10,316 nucleotides of DNA from Micrococcales bacterium (GCA_024640585.1 JAHEEQ010000146.1:1-10316); one strand, 5' to 3'. Positions 1-6,977 are shown, numbered from the stretch's first letter. The notes: generated from the letters alone by a model not told the origin. Translations and numbers: made by a program.

Positions 1-755
1 ATTTCTTCTTCATCAACTTGAATGTTGTTGTCTTGGGTTGTTGCACAAAATGCGAGCATCAAACTTGCCGGAAAAGGCCAAGGTTGACTTCCCATGTACA
101 TAACTGAATCGATTTTGATCCCAGTTTCTTCCAAAGCTTCGCGAGCTACCGCCGCTTCAAGAGTTTCGCCAGGTTCGACAAACCCGGCAACATGTGAAAA
201 GTGAGTTGGTTGCCAAACAGTTTGACGGGCGAGTAGTAGTTTGTCTTCAGAATTAGTTATCGCAACAATGACCGCAGGATCAGTTCGTGGATAGTGCTCA
301 GTGCCATCGGCTGGGCATTGCCTTGTCCAACCTGAATTTGAAACAAAAGTTTCAGTTCCACATCTTGGGCAATGCGTATGAGATTGATGCCAGTTATTTA
401 GCGCGATTGCAGAAGTTGCAAGACCTGCATCCAATTCCGAAAGTTCCGCGCCGATAGCACGCAAACCCATCCATTCAAAACCATGTTTTTCAACTAGTGA
501 AATGATGTCACCAGAAAGTGAAGTCGCAAAATGTTCACCTTCAAAAAATCCAAGATACGCAATCGACTCAACCTCTTCTGCTAAAACGAAACCGATTGCA
601 TCGGCAGCCATAGCGACTTCTGGGCCATTTACGAGCATGACTTTTAGTTCATTTTTAAGTGCAACATCAAGGGCTCTAGTCTCTGCGAGCCGCGCTGCAA
701 GACTTCGCCCTAGAGCAAATCCAGTCAGGGTTTCACCGGGCACAAAGCTTTTCAC
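1..755 (-). CDS. nudC: NAD(+)/NADH diphosphatase NudC (Nudix hydrolase), 3' end cut off by window edge
   Basis: NudC hydrolyses the diphosphate of NAD(H) and, in studied bacteria, removes NAD caps from RNA 5' ends. Read on the minus strand, the frame stays open to the window edge. In order it shows an N-terminal domain, an 'ALNNWH' segment, a zinc-ribbon half CPRCG, a second half CPADG, the lead-in 'YPRTDPAVI', and a full Nudix box from GFVEPGE to REALEETGI (G-x5-E-x7-RE-x2-EE-x-G). The NudC-specific signature SQPWPFPAS follows. About 251 codons are visible, and roughly 50 C-terminal residues should lie outside. The fourth zinc cysteine is replaced by Asp. The start chosen is GTG at 755-753, because the 'ALGRS' segment then falls where homologues have it near the N-terminus. 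The same frame also reaches an ATG at 821-819, adding 22 residues that resemble nothing I know. Family assignment is very secure; the start is not. Confidence 0.95.
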   Translation of the reverse strand, partial: MKSFVPGETLTGFALGRSLAARLAETRALDVALKNELKVMLVNGPEVAMAADAIGFVLAEEVESIAYLGFFEGEHFATSLSGDIISLVEKHGFEWMGLRAIGAELSELDAGLATSAIALNNWHQSHTHCPRCGTETFVSNSGWTRQCPADGTEHYPRTDPAVIVAITNSEDKLLLARQTVWQPTHFSHVAGFVEPGETLEAAVAREALEETGIKIDSVMYMGSQPWPFPASLMLAFCATTQDNNIQVDEEE

Positions 756-819
756 GTGAGGGAGATTACCCTTGTAAGCACTATTACGAGCGTTCAGGCT
801 AGCGTGGGAAGATGCCCCC
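756..819. promoter_or_regulatory. divergent intergenic region between nudC and uvrD2
   Basis: If nudC starts at its GTG, this 64-bp gap must hold both promoters. On the plus strand, TAGCGT at 800-805 fits the loose actinobacterial -10 pattern TAnnnT, but it is only about 15 bases from the uvrD2 ATG and has no well-spaced -35. A purine-rich GGGAAGA (806-812), seven bases before the uvrD2 ATG, can serve as a weak ribosome binding site. On the minus strand I see TAATAG (786-781) as a possible -10 for nudC. All of these are weak matches by eye, so the promoters are placed by gene layout rather than by clear motifs. Confidence 0.3.
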
Positions 820-2883
820 ATGACCGAAAACCCACTGCTCGCAGGCCTTGATGAAAATCAACGGTTAGCGGTTGAAGCAGTAAAAGGTCGTGTTGCAATC
901 ATCGCAACTGCTGGTTCTGGAAAAACTCGAGTAATCACAAACCGCATTGCTCACGCAATCCAAAGCAAGGCGCAGCAAGCTGAAACCGGATTAGCCCTCA
1001 CTTTCACAAATAAAGCTGCAAGTGAAATTCGCGGTCGTCTTTCAAGATTAAACATTCCACCAGTTGCTGCCGCAACTTTTCACGCAACTGCGCTTCGGCA
1101 ACTCGCGCATTTTTGGCCGGAAGTGATTGGCGGACAGATGTGGAATGTGATTTCCACAAAATCATCTCTAATCGAAGAAGCAGCAAACTCAGCCAAGATA
1201 AATCTCAATGATTTCACGCGGCGAAATGTGATTGCAGAGATTGAATGGGCAAAATCCTCTGGCTTGGATGGCGAGGGTTACCTAAAGCTTGATCGCAAGA
1301 TTGATGACATCACTGCCCCAATGATTGTTGATATCTGGGGAAGATATTCAGATCTTGCGAATCGCAAGAAAGTTTTAGACTTCGAAGATATCTTGCAGCT
1401 GAACCTAGGCATGATGGCAAATTTTCCAGAAATCCTTCAACAAATCAGAAAGCGCTACACCTGGTTTACAGTCGATGAATTCCAAGATGTGACTCCACTG
1501 CAAAACGCACTCTTGCAACAATGGGTGGGAAATCGCAATGAACTTTGTGTGGTCGGGGACCCCGCCCAGACCATTTACACATTTGCAGGAGCTTCTGCCA
1601 ACTATTTGCAGGATTTCAAACGCGATCATCCTGAAACTTTGCAAATAGAACTAAACCGCACCTATCGCTGCCCAGAAAAAATATGTAATGCTGCAAATAG
1701 TTTGATGAATCAATCTGCAACACCAAGTTCAATGGTGAGCGCAAAAGGTGAACCTGGACTCGTTGGACTACAGCACTTTTCGGATGAAATTACTGAGGCA
1801 AATGAAATAGCAATACAGATTTCGAATCTACTTTCGGGTGGAGCAAATCCAAGAGAGATTGCCGTACTGCTTCGAATTAATTCGATGTCACAAGAATTCG
1901 AACGTGCTTTAGATGAACTCAACATTCCCTACACTATGCGCGGACTAACTAGATTCTTTGAACGACCTGAAGTGAAACAAATGTTGTTGGATTTGCGAGT
2001 TGGCTCCTATATAAGTTCAGGAATCGATCTTGTCGAAGCAGTTAAGCAGGTCGCAACACTTCACGGCTGGAGTGAAACTCCTCGAAATTCGTCTGAATCC
2101 AATAGAAGTAAATGGGAATCTCTCAGCGCACTAATTGGTGTTGCAATTGACTTGAAATCACACAACCAAGACGCCAGCTTTCCGGAATATTTCGCGGAAA
2201 TTGCGCACCGTACAAATGAGAACTACAACCCGCAAGCAGCAGCAGTCACAATCAGCACCATTCATACCGCCAAAGGTCTTGAGTGGGAGTATGTCTTTAT
2301 TCCATCTGTGGTTGAAGGCATTCTTCCGTTCGATCCAAAGCGGGCGCCCGAAAATATTGAAGAAGAGCGCAGGCTTTTCTATGTCGCACTAACTCGTGCA
2401 AAGCAAGCTGTCTATGTTTCAACCGCGAGAACAAGACTCGGATACGAAAACTCACCATCTCGATTTTTGAGTTCAGTTGGAACAACATCGCAAGCATTCA
2501 TTGCTCCAATAAACCAATCAAAAGTATCAAAACCAGTGGTTCGGCCCGAAATTAAAGTAGAAAAATGTCGCATTTGCGGACTTGGCATAAACATGGTTCG
2601 CGAACTTGCTTTAAAGAAATGTAGTTCCTGTGAGAAGAACTCGCCGAAAGCTCAATTCAGCAATTCAATTACAACTGGTTTGAAGTCCTGGCGGGAAGAC
2701 TATGCAAAACAAGCTGAAATGTTGCCTTGGCTATTGTTGAGCGATCTGTCAATTGATGCGATGGCTGAGTTTCAACCGACAACAATTGAAGATCTGAGCC
2801 AAATCCACGGATTAGATTTAGCGAAAATATCCGTAATTGGAGCCGAGTTAATTCTTGTAATTGCTGCTAATCAGCACGACTAA
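820..2883 (+). CDS. uvrD2: ATP-dependent DNA helicase UvrD2 (SF1A, with tetracysteine and HRDC-like domain)
   Basis: This is a 687-residue superfamily 1A helicase, a 3'-5' ATP-driven DNA translocase. Visible motifs are the Q-motif Gln14, Walker A AGSGKT (31-36), motif Ia TFTNKAASEI (61-70), Walker B DEFQD (219-223), motif III GDPAQTIYTFAGAS (246-259), motif IV TYRCP (281-285), motif V STIHTAKGLEWE (479-490) and motif VI VALTRAK (522-528). The C-terminus has four cysteines in two CxxC pairs (583/586 and 601/604) and an HRDC-like helical region (about 620-685). This arrangement and length are those of actinobacterial UvrD2 (about 700 residues in M. tuberculosis) rather than UvrD1/PcrA. In mycobacteria UvrD2 is reported as essential, and the tetracysteine module matters for unwinding. 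All catalytic motifs look intact. It is transcribed away from nudC and collides tail-to-tail with the kinase gene. Confidence 0.95.
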   Translation: MTENPLLAGLDENQRLAVEAVKGRVAIIATAGSGKTRVITNRIAHAIQSKAQQAETGLALTFTNKAASEIRGRLSRLNIPPVAAATFHATALRQLAHFWPEVIGGQMWNVISTKSSLIEEAANSAKINLNDFTRRNVIAEIEWAKSSGLDGEGYLKLDRKIDDITAPMIVDIWGRYSDLANRKKVLDFEDILQLNLGMMANFPEILQQIRKRYTWFTVDEFQDVTPLQNALLQQWVGNRNELCVVGDPAQTIYTFAGASANYLQDFKRDHPETLQIELNRTYRCPEKICNAANSLMNQSATPSSMVSAKGEPGLVGLQHFSDEITEANEIAIQISNLLSGGANPREIAVLLRINSMSQEFERALDELNIPYTMRGLTRFFERPEVKQMLLDLRVGSYISSGIDLVEAVKQVATLHGWSETPRNSSESNRSKWESLSALIGVAIDLKSHNQDASFPEYFAEIAHRTNENYNPQAAAVTISTIHTAKGLEWEYVFIPSVVEGILPFDPKRAPENIEEERRLFYVALTRAKQAVYVSTARTRLGYENSPSRFLSSVGTTSQAFIAPINQSKVSKPVVRPEIKVEKCRICGLGINMVRELALKKCSSCEKNSPKAQFSNSITTGLKSWREDYAKQAEMLPWLLLSDLSIDAMAEFQPTTIEDLSQIHGLDLAKISVIGAELILVIAANQHD

Positions 2884-4193
2884 ACGGTCTGAAATCCAGG
2901 AATCCATTTCGCCGCTTCACCGCGTGCTGGAATTTCGCATTCAAGTTGGCACAAAACACCAATAGAACCTAACCAAACTCGATGAATCATCAAATATGAA
3001 GGTGGCAGATTCAGTTTGAGCCCAATTGTGAAATCTGGATTTCTTGGATCACTAACACGGGAGAAAGTTTCGCGCATCCAGCTTCGGCCAAATTTAAAAG
3101 TTTCAGGTTGCGCTGGAGTTGTGAAGGGGGCTAAATAATCCCGAAGTTGATTTGCATCAATCTCAACACCAGGCAACAAGAAACCTTCTTCACGAAGTCC
3201 TTGCACTACCTGATCTGGGTCACCATTCATTGAGATTGACATTAACCTGCCCATCATCATCGGCAATCCATCTGGCAAGTGAGCAGTTGCTCCAAAATCT
3301 AGAACGCCGAGTTTTCCATCTTCAGTCACTCGAAAATTTCCTGGGTGTGGATCTGCATGTAAGTAGCCACATCTAGCCGGACTTGAAAGTAAAAATCTTT
3401 CGTAAAGAAGTCCGATGCGATTTCTTTCTTCAGTGGTGCCTGATTCAATAATTTTTGAAAGAGGTTTTCCGTCCATCCACTCGGTTATCAGCATTCCTTC
3501 GGTGGACAAAATAACTTTAGGAATTTTGAACTCTGGGTCGTTTGCAAAAGCTTCTGAAAAAGCGCGCTGAACTCTAGCTTCTTGTTTGTAGTCGATTTCT
3601 TCTAGCATTTTTTCTTGAATCTCTTGCAGGATTGGTTCAATTTCTATTCCTGGAGCAATTATCGAAATCATTCTTGCAAGACGACTAGCTTGCTTTACAT
3701 CTGCAGCCAATGCTTTACCTGCGCCTGGATATTGGATCTTTACCGCCACAATTCGTCCATCATGCCAAACGGCCTTATGCACCTGACCAATGGAAGCGGC
3801 CGCAGTTGGAGTGAAATCAAAACTTATGAATTGCCGGCCCCAATCCTTTCCTAGATTCTTAACCAAGACAGATTCAACTGTTGATGTTGGCATTGGTGGA
3901 GCAGAGTCTTGCAATCTTGTCAAAGAGTTTCGATATGGCTCGGCAAATTCTTCTGGCAATACAGATTCAAAAATGGATAATGCCTGACCCATTTTCATTG
4001 CTCCACCTTTTAGTTCGCCAAGCGTTTGAAAAATTTGCTCAGCAGTTTTGGCTTGCAATTCAGCCGTGATTAACTCGGGATTTGCACCAATGATTCTTTT
4101 CCCAATTGATGTAGTTGCTCGAGTCGCAATACCCAATGGCAGAGTAGCTAATTTAAAGCTTCTTGATACAACTGTTTCTAGGATGTCAGACAC
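2880..4193 (-). CDS. ABC1/UbiB-family atypical kinase-like protein (AarF/Rv3197-like)
   Basis: This is a 437-residue member of the ABC1/ADCK/UbiB protein-kinase-like family; characterised members are ATPases or lipid-quinone-linked proteins rather than ordinary protein kinases. Family signatures are all present: KxGQ as K67-M68-G69-Q70, the alanine-rich nucleotide loop AAASIGQVH (131-139), the VAVK lysine (Lys152), an EEIDYKQEA segment (198-206) in place of the usual ExD helix, the catalytic loop HADPHPGN (279-286) and DFG (299-301). I see no C-terminal membrane helices of the E. coli UbiB type, so it is probably soluble or peripheral, like M. tuberculosis Rv3197. The start is a GTG (4193-4191), 27 bases after the ThiF-like stop codon and without a visible Shine-Dalgarno, so translation may rely on coupling. 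The substrate is unknown. Family membership is certain; any ubiquinone role is doubtful, because most actinobacteria use menaquinone. Confidence 0.93.
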   Translation of the reverse strand: MSDILETVVSRSFKLATLPLGIATRATTSIGKRIIGANPELITAELQAKTAEQIFQTLGELKGGAMKMGQALSIFESVLPEEFAEPYRNSLTRLQDSAPPMPTSTVESVLVKNLGKDWGRQFISFDFTPTAAASIGQVHKAVWHDGRIVAVKIQYPGAGKALAADVKQASRLARMISIIAPGIEIEPILQEIQEKMLEEIDYKQEARVQRAFSEAFANDPEFKIPKVILSTEGMLITEWMDGKPLSKIIESGTTEERNRIGLLYERFLLSSPARCGYLHADPHPGNFRVTEDGKLGVLDFGATAHLPDGLPMMMGRLMSISMNGDPDQVVQGLREEGFLLPGVEIDANQLRDYLAPFTTPAQPETFKFGRSWMRETFSRVSDPRNPDFTIGLKLNLPPSYLMIHRVWLGSIGVLCQLECEIPARGEAAKWIPGFQTV

Positions 4194-4220
4194 TGGGTAA
4201 GTTTGTTGTCAATTTAGTTA

Positions 4221-5243
4221 TTACGCATTTTGAAACGATTTGGAGTGATCGCAATCTTTTTGATTTGAGCCTTTCCATTTACGAATCTGCCAAATTGGAT
4301 TTGGTGGGGCTAATTCCAAACTGCTCTGCGTTAGGTCCAACACTTGATTTGTGTCTGCAAATTCCACAGCAATATTCACGCAAAGTGACAACAGACTTGT
4401 TAGCCATCTCTCACTCAAAATTGGCAACGCTCGTTTTTGATGCAATGCCTGAACTGTCAGCAATGCCCAATCTGAATCATTTTGCTTTCGCAGGTCATGT
4501 AAGCAACTTGCACAGGTTGAATTGATGGCACCCAAAATCGGTCCGATTGCCACTCGCCGGCTGTGCACTGTCACTGGAATCACGATTGCATTCGCATAAG
4601 AATTTTCCAACTCAACAAAATCATGACTTTCGTTCAAAGAAAAAACTAACCGTGGGGAATTGACCGGTTTTGCACACTGTGACCATTTTTGATTCACGTA
4701 ATCGTTGGTGACTAAATCTCGTGGAATTTCCTCTGCACGGATTCGCGAGGTATTCATTGGCCGCCAACCGACATTGACTTGCACTTCGGACAGGGCATTG
4801 ACCAATCCAAAAGCAGCTTGACCAGAGCCTTCGACTAAAACAGTTAGTGATTGACGTTTTGTAATTAAATTTTGGGCTGTCACGCCAATGAGTCGCGCAT
4901 CACATCGCAGATTTGTCGCGAGGTGAGGAGAGTTGCCGCTCAACGGAACATTTTCAACCGAGTACACATGGCCAATAGAGATCAACTGCGCAATCAATTC
5001 ACGTAGCTGTGAGTGAGATAGACCCATCGCGCTGCCAGTTAGAAGTAAGTCGTCGAGATTTCGACTGCCATCTAGCAAACCAATCCAGGTTGAGATCTCG
5101 CGCTGATTAGTTGATATCAATATCGGTTTCGAATTTGCAGAATCTGTAAAGCCAATCACGAGCTCGCCAGTGCTTTTCCATGCTCTTGGGCAGGCCGGAT
5201 CGAATTTCAGGCGTTCAAGCGAAGATAGGGAAGTCATGCTCAT
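4221..5243 (-). CDS. ThiF/E1-like, cyclodehydratase-type protein of unknown role (Rv3196-like)
   Basis: This 340-residue protein resembles the adenylating/E1-like proteins that RefSeq often labels ThiF-family or TOMM leader-peptide-binding proteins. An N-terminal winged-helix-like part (about 1-110) precedes a degenerate Rossmann start, LVEGSGQAAFGLVNAL (136-151). The family's docking motif, IGP followed by CASC (233-247), comes next. The C-terminus has W..RKW and then Cys331-Asp-His333, where relatives usually carry CxC. Cys244, Cys247, Cys331 and His333 could therefore bind one zinc ion (inference). I chose ATG at 5243-5241 because the region upstream (a TTG at 5273) has no ribosome site and adds a poor N-terminus; ATG at 5237 is also possible. 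The gene is probably co-transcribed with the downstream ABC1 kinase. No YcaO, dehydrogenase or precursor-peptide gene is nearby, so a role in azole peptide synthesis is not supported. Confidence 0.75.
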   Translation of the reverse strand: MSMTSLSSLERLKFDPACPRAWKSTGELVIGFTDSANSKPILISTNQREISTWIGLLDGSRNLDDLLLTGSAMGLSHSQLRELIAQLISIGHVYSVENVPLSGNSPHLATNLRCDARLIGVTAQNLITKRQSLTVLVEGSGQAAFGLVNALSEVQVNVGWRPMNTSRIRAEEIPRDLVTNDYVNQKWSQCAKPVNSPRLVFSLNESHDFVELENSYANAIVIPVTVHSRRVAIGPILGAINSTCASCLHDLRKQNDSDWALLTVQALHQKRALPILSERWLTSLLSLCVNIAVEFADTNQVLDLTQSSLELAPPNPIWQIRKWKGSNQKDCDHSKSFQNA

Positions 5244-5383
5244 GCAGGTCAGATTGCACACCAAACTTCTCAAAATCCGCTCGGTAGGTTCAATATTTGC
5301 TCAAAAAAGGAAATTTAATCGGACATTTAGGACATCTTCTGTGTGGCGGTAGTGCAATTAGTGCCGGTTTCGGGCTAGTTTGA

Positions 5384-5409
5384 GCCTGCTCAGAAATCCT
5401 GAAGCAGGC
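5384..5409 (+). promoter_or_regulatory. leader hairpin upstream of the DUF5679 gene
   Basis: GCCTGCT (5384-5390) pairs with AGCAGGC (5403-5409). CAG (5391-5393) pairs with CTG (5399-5401), leaving one bulged A and a five-base loop. No T-tract follows, so it is not a typical terminator. A weaker stem, CTACC/GGTGG (5411-5415 with 5421-5425), lies just downstream. Together they suggest a folded 5' leader or a protein-binding site. Function is unknown. Confidence 0.4.
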
Positions 5410-5429
5410 GCTACCCATGCGGTGGTCTG

Positions 5430-5443
5430 CCAATTGAAATTGG
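5430..5443. repeat. perfect palindrome overlapping the DUF5679 ribosome binding site
   Basis: CCAATT and AATTGG form a perfect six-base inverted repeat around a GA centre. Its last two bases are the first two of the GGAGGA ribosome binding site. It could be an operator, or part of a leader structure that limits ribosome access. In RNA the two-base loop is too tight, so the DNA-operator reading is the more natural one. Confidence 0.4.
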
Positions 5444-5447
5444 AGGA
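5442..5447 (+). promoter_or_regulatory. Shine-Dalgarno site fixing the GTG start at 5451
   Basis: GGAGGA sits three bases before the GTG start codon. It is the strongest ribosome binding site in the window and decides the start of the zinc-ribbon gene, whose frame stays open further upstream. Confidence 0.75.
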
Positions 5448-5450
5448 ACA

Positions 5451-5612
5451 GTGGCTGAAACCGTTCAAACTACTGCTCGCTGCATGAAGTGCAAGAAAGA
5501 CACCCCAGTTATTACTCTCGATGTAGAAGTAAATGAAAAGGGTCGTCGTCAAGGTCGCGGTCTATGCCCAGTGTGTGGCACCAAGGTCTTCAAGTTTCTA
5601 CCAAAGGCTTAA
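5451..5612 (+). CDS. small zinc-ribbon protein, DUF5679 family
   Basis: This 53-residue protein has a GTG start and a strong GGAGGA ribosome site just before it. It contains two CxxC pairs, Cys11/Cys14 (CMKC) and Cys39/Cys42 (CPVC), separated by a short strand-rich segment with GRRQGRG. It closes with CGTKVFKFLPKA. This pattern (a C-x-K-C knuckle, then a basic GRR stretch, then CPVCGTK) is that of the DUF5679 domain, common as a stand-alone protein in Actinobacteria. It very likely binds one zinc ion; its partner (nucleic acid or protein) is unknown. It is a single-gene transcript: its 5' side has an unusually structured leader and its 3' side a strong hairpin terminator. The C-terminus is -KA, not a di-glycine, so there is no sign that the neighbouring E1-like protein activates it as a ubiquitin-like tag. 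Confidence 0.9.
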   Translation: MAETVQTTARCMKCKKDTPVITLDVEVNEKGRRQGRGLCPVCGTKVFKFLPKA

Positions 5613-5622
5613 TGCAAGCGTC

Positions 5623-5666
5623 CTAAAGGGTCAGATCCGAATGGGTCTGGCCCTTTAGTCTTTATT
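5623..5666. terminator. bidirectional intrinsic terminator between convergent genes
   Basis: CTAAAGGG (5623-5630) pairs perfectly with CCCTTTAG (5651-5658). The stem continues inward through TCAGATC and GGTCTGG with two G-T wobbles and one more C-G pair, giving a 16-bp stem with a four-base loop (GAAT). A T-rich run (TCTTTATT, 5659-5666) follows on the plus strand. It lies between the DUF5679 stop and the zincin-like stop and can end both transcripts. The plus-strand T-run includes the last bases of the convergent gene. Confidence 0.85.
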
Positions 5667-6882
5667 CAGTAGTTCTTTTTTCAACATATAGAGCTGGATT
5701 AATCAAATCATCTCGATCTGGCAAGAAATCCAAATGCGTCCAAACAGAATTAATCTCAATTCGGTTTGCATGAATATATTTCCAAAAAGTTGTGGCATCG
5801 CGAATCAAGCGCGGACGCAACTCCAAACCGACCAAATTCGAAAAAGTCTTTTCAGCAGGTCCGCCACTTGCGCGACGACGATTCATTGTCTCGATTAGTC
5901 GCCCGGCATTCTCAAGTCGGTTTGCAATCACAAGTTCTGCAGTGAAGCTCACCCAACCTTCGATGAGCGCCAAAATAAATTCAAGATGGTTTAATGCTTT
6001 TTGTTGAGCGTCTGTCGTGGCTGGTTCAAAAACTCCAGTTGCCATAAGTTCTTGCATAGATTCAGGGTTACTCGGATCGACACTTTGCATGACTTCGCGA
6101 ATCCGCTCTTTATCAATGCTAATTCCAGCGGCATATCGAGCGATTGTGTCGACAAGTTCCTTGCCCACCCATTCTTGCGCTGAATACAAACGACAAAGTG
6201 CCGCCTCGCGCACTGCACACATCATCATCACTTCTGAAACCGGAAGTTCGTAATCTTTTGCAAATTGGGTGATGTAGTTAGGCATCAAACTTGGAGTGTT
6301 ACTTGGTGCGAGCGGAAGCGATATGTCGCTCGCGCCCAACATCTCAGTTGAAAGCTCTGCAAGGCCTTGGCCAATTTGCATGCCAGTAGAAACAGCAGCC
6401 ATTTTCTTTGCCATGTCGAGCATCGGCTGCAACATGTTTTGCATTTCCGCAGGAACTTCACTTGTTCCAACAAGGCCTTGCATGTCTGTCGACATTGCAG
6501 ACATTGTTTCTGCCAAACCTTTTGCAACTGGTTCGATCAGTGGTCGCCAAGCCGGCAAAGTATTTTCAAGCCATTCGCTTTTGCTCCACGCGCCGTAATT
6601 CAAATTAGAAGCTGGAAATGCGGTTGCTTCATCGAGCCAGACTTGGGCAAGTGCAACTGCGTCTCGCACAGAATTCTTTTGGTTTTCAGTTATTGAGGGA
6701 TCACCTTTTTGGGAAATCGCATTTCGTGCAGAATCGTGGATAGTTTTCCAAGAAATATTTTCTTCAGTTTCACCTGTCGCGTTTTGCATCATCGCGCCGA
6801 TTTGCTGCAACATGGCACCAAGCGAATTGAGGTCAAAGTTCTGACCATCGCCAGGGGTAAAGCCAAAAGGAATCTGATTCAT
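5662..6882 (-). CDS. zincin-like metallopeptidase-family protein (DUF2342, Rv3195-like), possibly inactive
   Basis: This 406-residue protein belongs to the actinobacterial DUF2342/zincin-2 family. Its N-terminus MNQIPFGFTPGDG matches the usual family opening, which supports ATG at 6882 over an in-frame TTG at 6891. A Met- and Gln-rich helical half follows (about 20-180). The family's C-terminal signature is strong: LEFILALIEGWV (300-311), RRRASGGPAEKTF (335-347), VGLELRPRLIRDA (351-363), and then WTHLDFLPDRDDL (381-393). The position expected to hold the HExxH-like zinc motif reads VREAALCRLY (224-233): the glutamate is kept, but Arg and Leu stand where the histidines would be. The family is annotated as a zinc-dependent metalloprotease by fold, and I know of no proven substrate. 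There is no signal peptide, so it is probably cytoplasmic. It converges on the zinc-ribbon gene and diverges from the membrane-protein/Lon-like run. Confidence 0.85.
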   Translation of the reverse strand: MNQIPFGFTPGDGQNFDLNSLGAMLQQIGAMMQNATGETEENISWKTIHDSARNAISQKGDPSITENQKNSVRDAVALAQVWLDEATAFPASNLNYGAWSKSEWLENTLPAWRPLIEPVAKGLAETMSAMSTDMQGLVGTSEVPAEMQNMLQPMLDMAKKMAAVSTGMQIGQGLAELSTEMLGASDISLPLAPSNTPSLMPNYITQFAKDYELPVSEVMMMCAVREAALCRLYSAQEWVGKELVDTIARYAAGISIDKERIREVMQSVDPSNPESMQELMATGVFEPATTDAQQKALNHLEFILALIEGWVSFTAELVIANRLENAGRLIETMNRRRASGGPAEKTFSNLVGLELRPRLIRDATTFWKYIHANRIEINSVWTHLDFLPDRDDLINPALYVEKRTTE

Positions 6883-6977
6883 CGCCTGCAAATCTTTGCA
6901 TGTTCTGAGTACTCACGCCAATGCAAATGCCAAGGGACGATTTCGGGGGTATCCTTGCTCAAAATAAAGGGGTAAAA
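6883..6977. promoter_or_regulatory. divergent promoter region, zincin-like gene versus small membrane protein
   Basis: This 95-bp gap must start both transcripts. On the plus strand TATCCT (6950-6955) fits a TAnnnT -10 box at a sensible distance from the next gene, but no good -35 is visible. AAAGGGG (6966-6972), five bases before the ATG at 6978, is a clear ribosome binding site. The minus-strand start has only a weak AGG-type site. No terminator or larger repeat is seen. Confidence 0.35.

Larger units (their letters stand above)
5244..5450. promoter_or_regulatory. divergent regulatory region between the ThiF-like gene and the zinc-ribbon gene
   Basis: This gap of about 207 bases must hold promoters for both divergent units. 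On the plus strand, TAGTTT (5376-5381) with GTGCAA (5352-5357), 18 bases apart, is a weak promoter candidate. Two copies of GGACAT lie nine bases apart (5321-5326 and 5330-5335). The half nearest the zinc-ribbon gene is rich in inverted repeats, listed separately. I found no convincing promoter for the minus-strand pair and no open reading frame with a believable start. Confidence 0.35.

Noticed and set aside
502..759. 85-codon plus-strand open frame
   Set aside because: It is antisense to nudC, whose Nudix and zinc motifs are unmistakable on the minus strand; the product is low-complexity Ser/Ala-rich.
4163..4525. 120-codon plus-strand open frame across the ThiF-like/kinase junction
   Set aside because: It lies antisense to two recognised genes, with no ribosome site and no recognisable domain.
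5321..5335. GGACAT direct repeat as a regulator site
   Set aside because: Two six-base copies nine bases apart are easily due to chance, and no promoter is clearly next to them.
5358..5552. 64-codon minus-strand frame over the zinc-ribbon gene
   Set aside because: It runs antisense through the DUF5679 gene and its leader; no start signal and no known motif.
4221..5612. An azole/TOMM peptide cluster made of the ThiF-like protein and a small peptide
   Set aside because: No YcaO or dehydrogenase gene is present, and the small protein is a zinc ribbon with no Cys/Ser/Thr-rich core peptide.
5451..5612. The 53-residue protein as a ubiquitin-like or thiamine-sulfur-carrier substrate of the E1-like protein
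   Set aside because: It ends in Lys-Ala rather than Gly-Gly and has a zinc-ribbon layout instead of a beta-grasp fold.
6296..6696. Several plus-strand frames of 60-109 codons
   Set aside because: They are antisense shadows of the zincin-like gene, overlapping in different frames; the Cys/His-rich text comes from reverse-reading Met/Gln/Ala codons.
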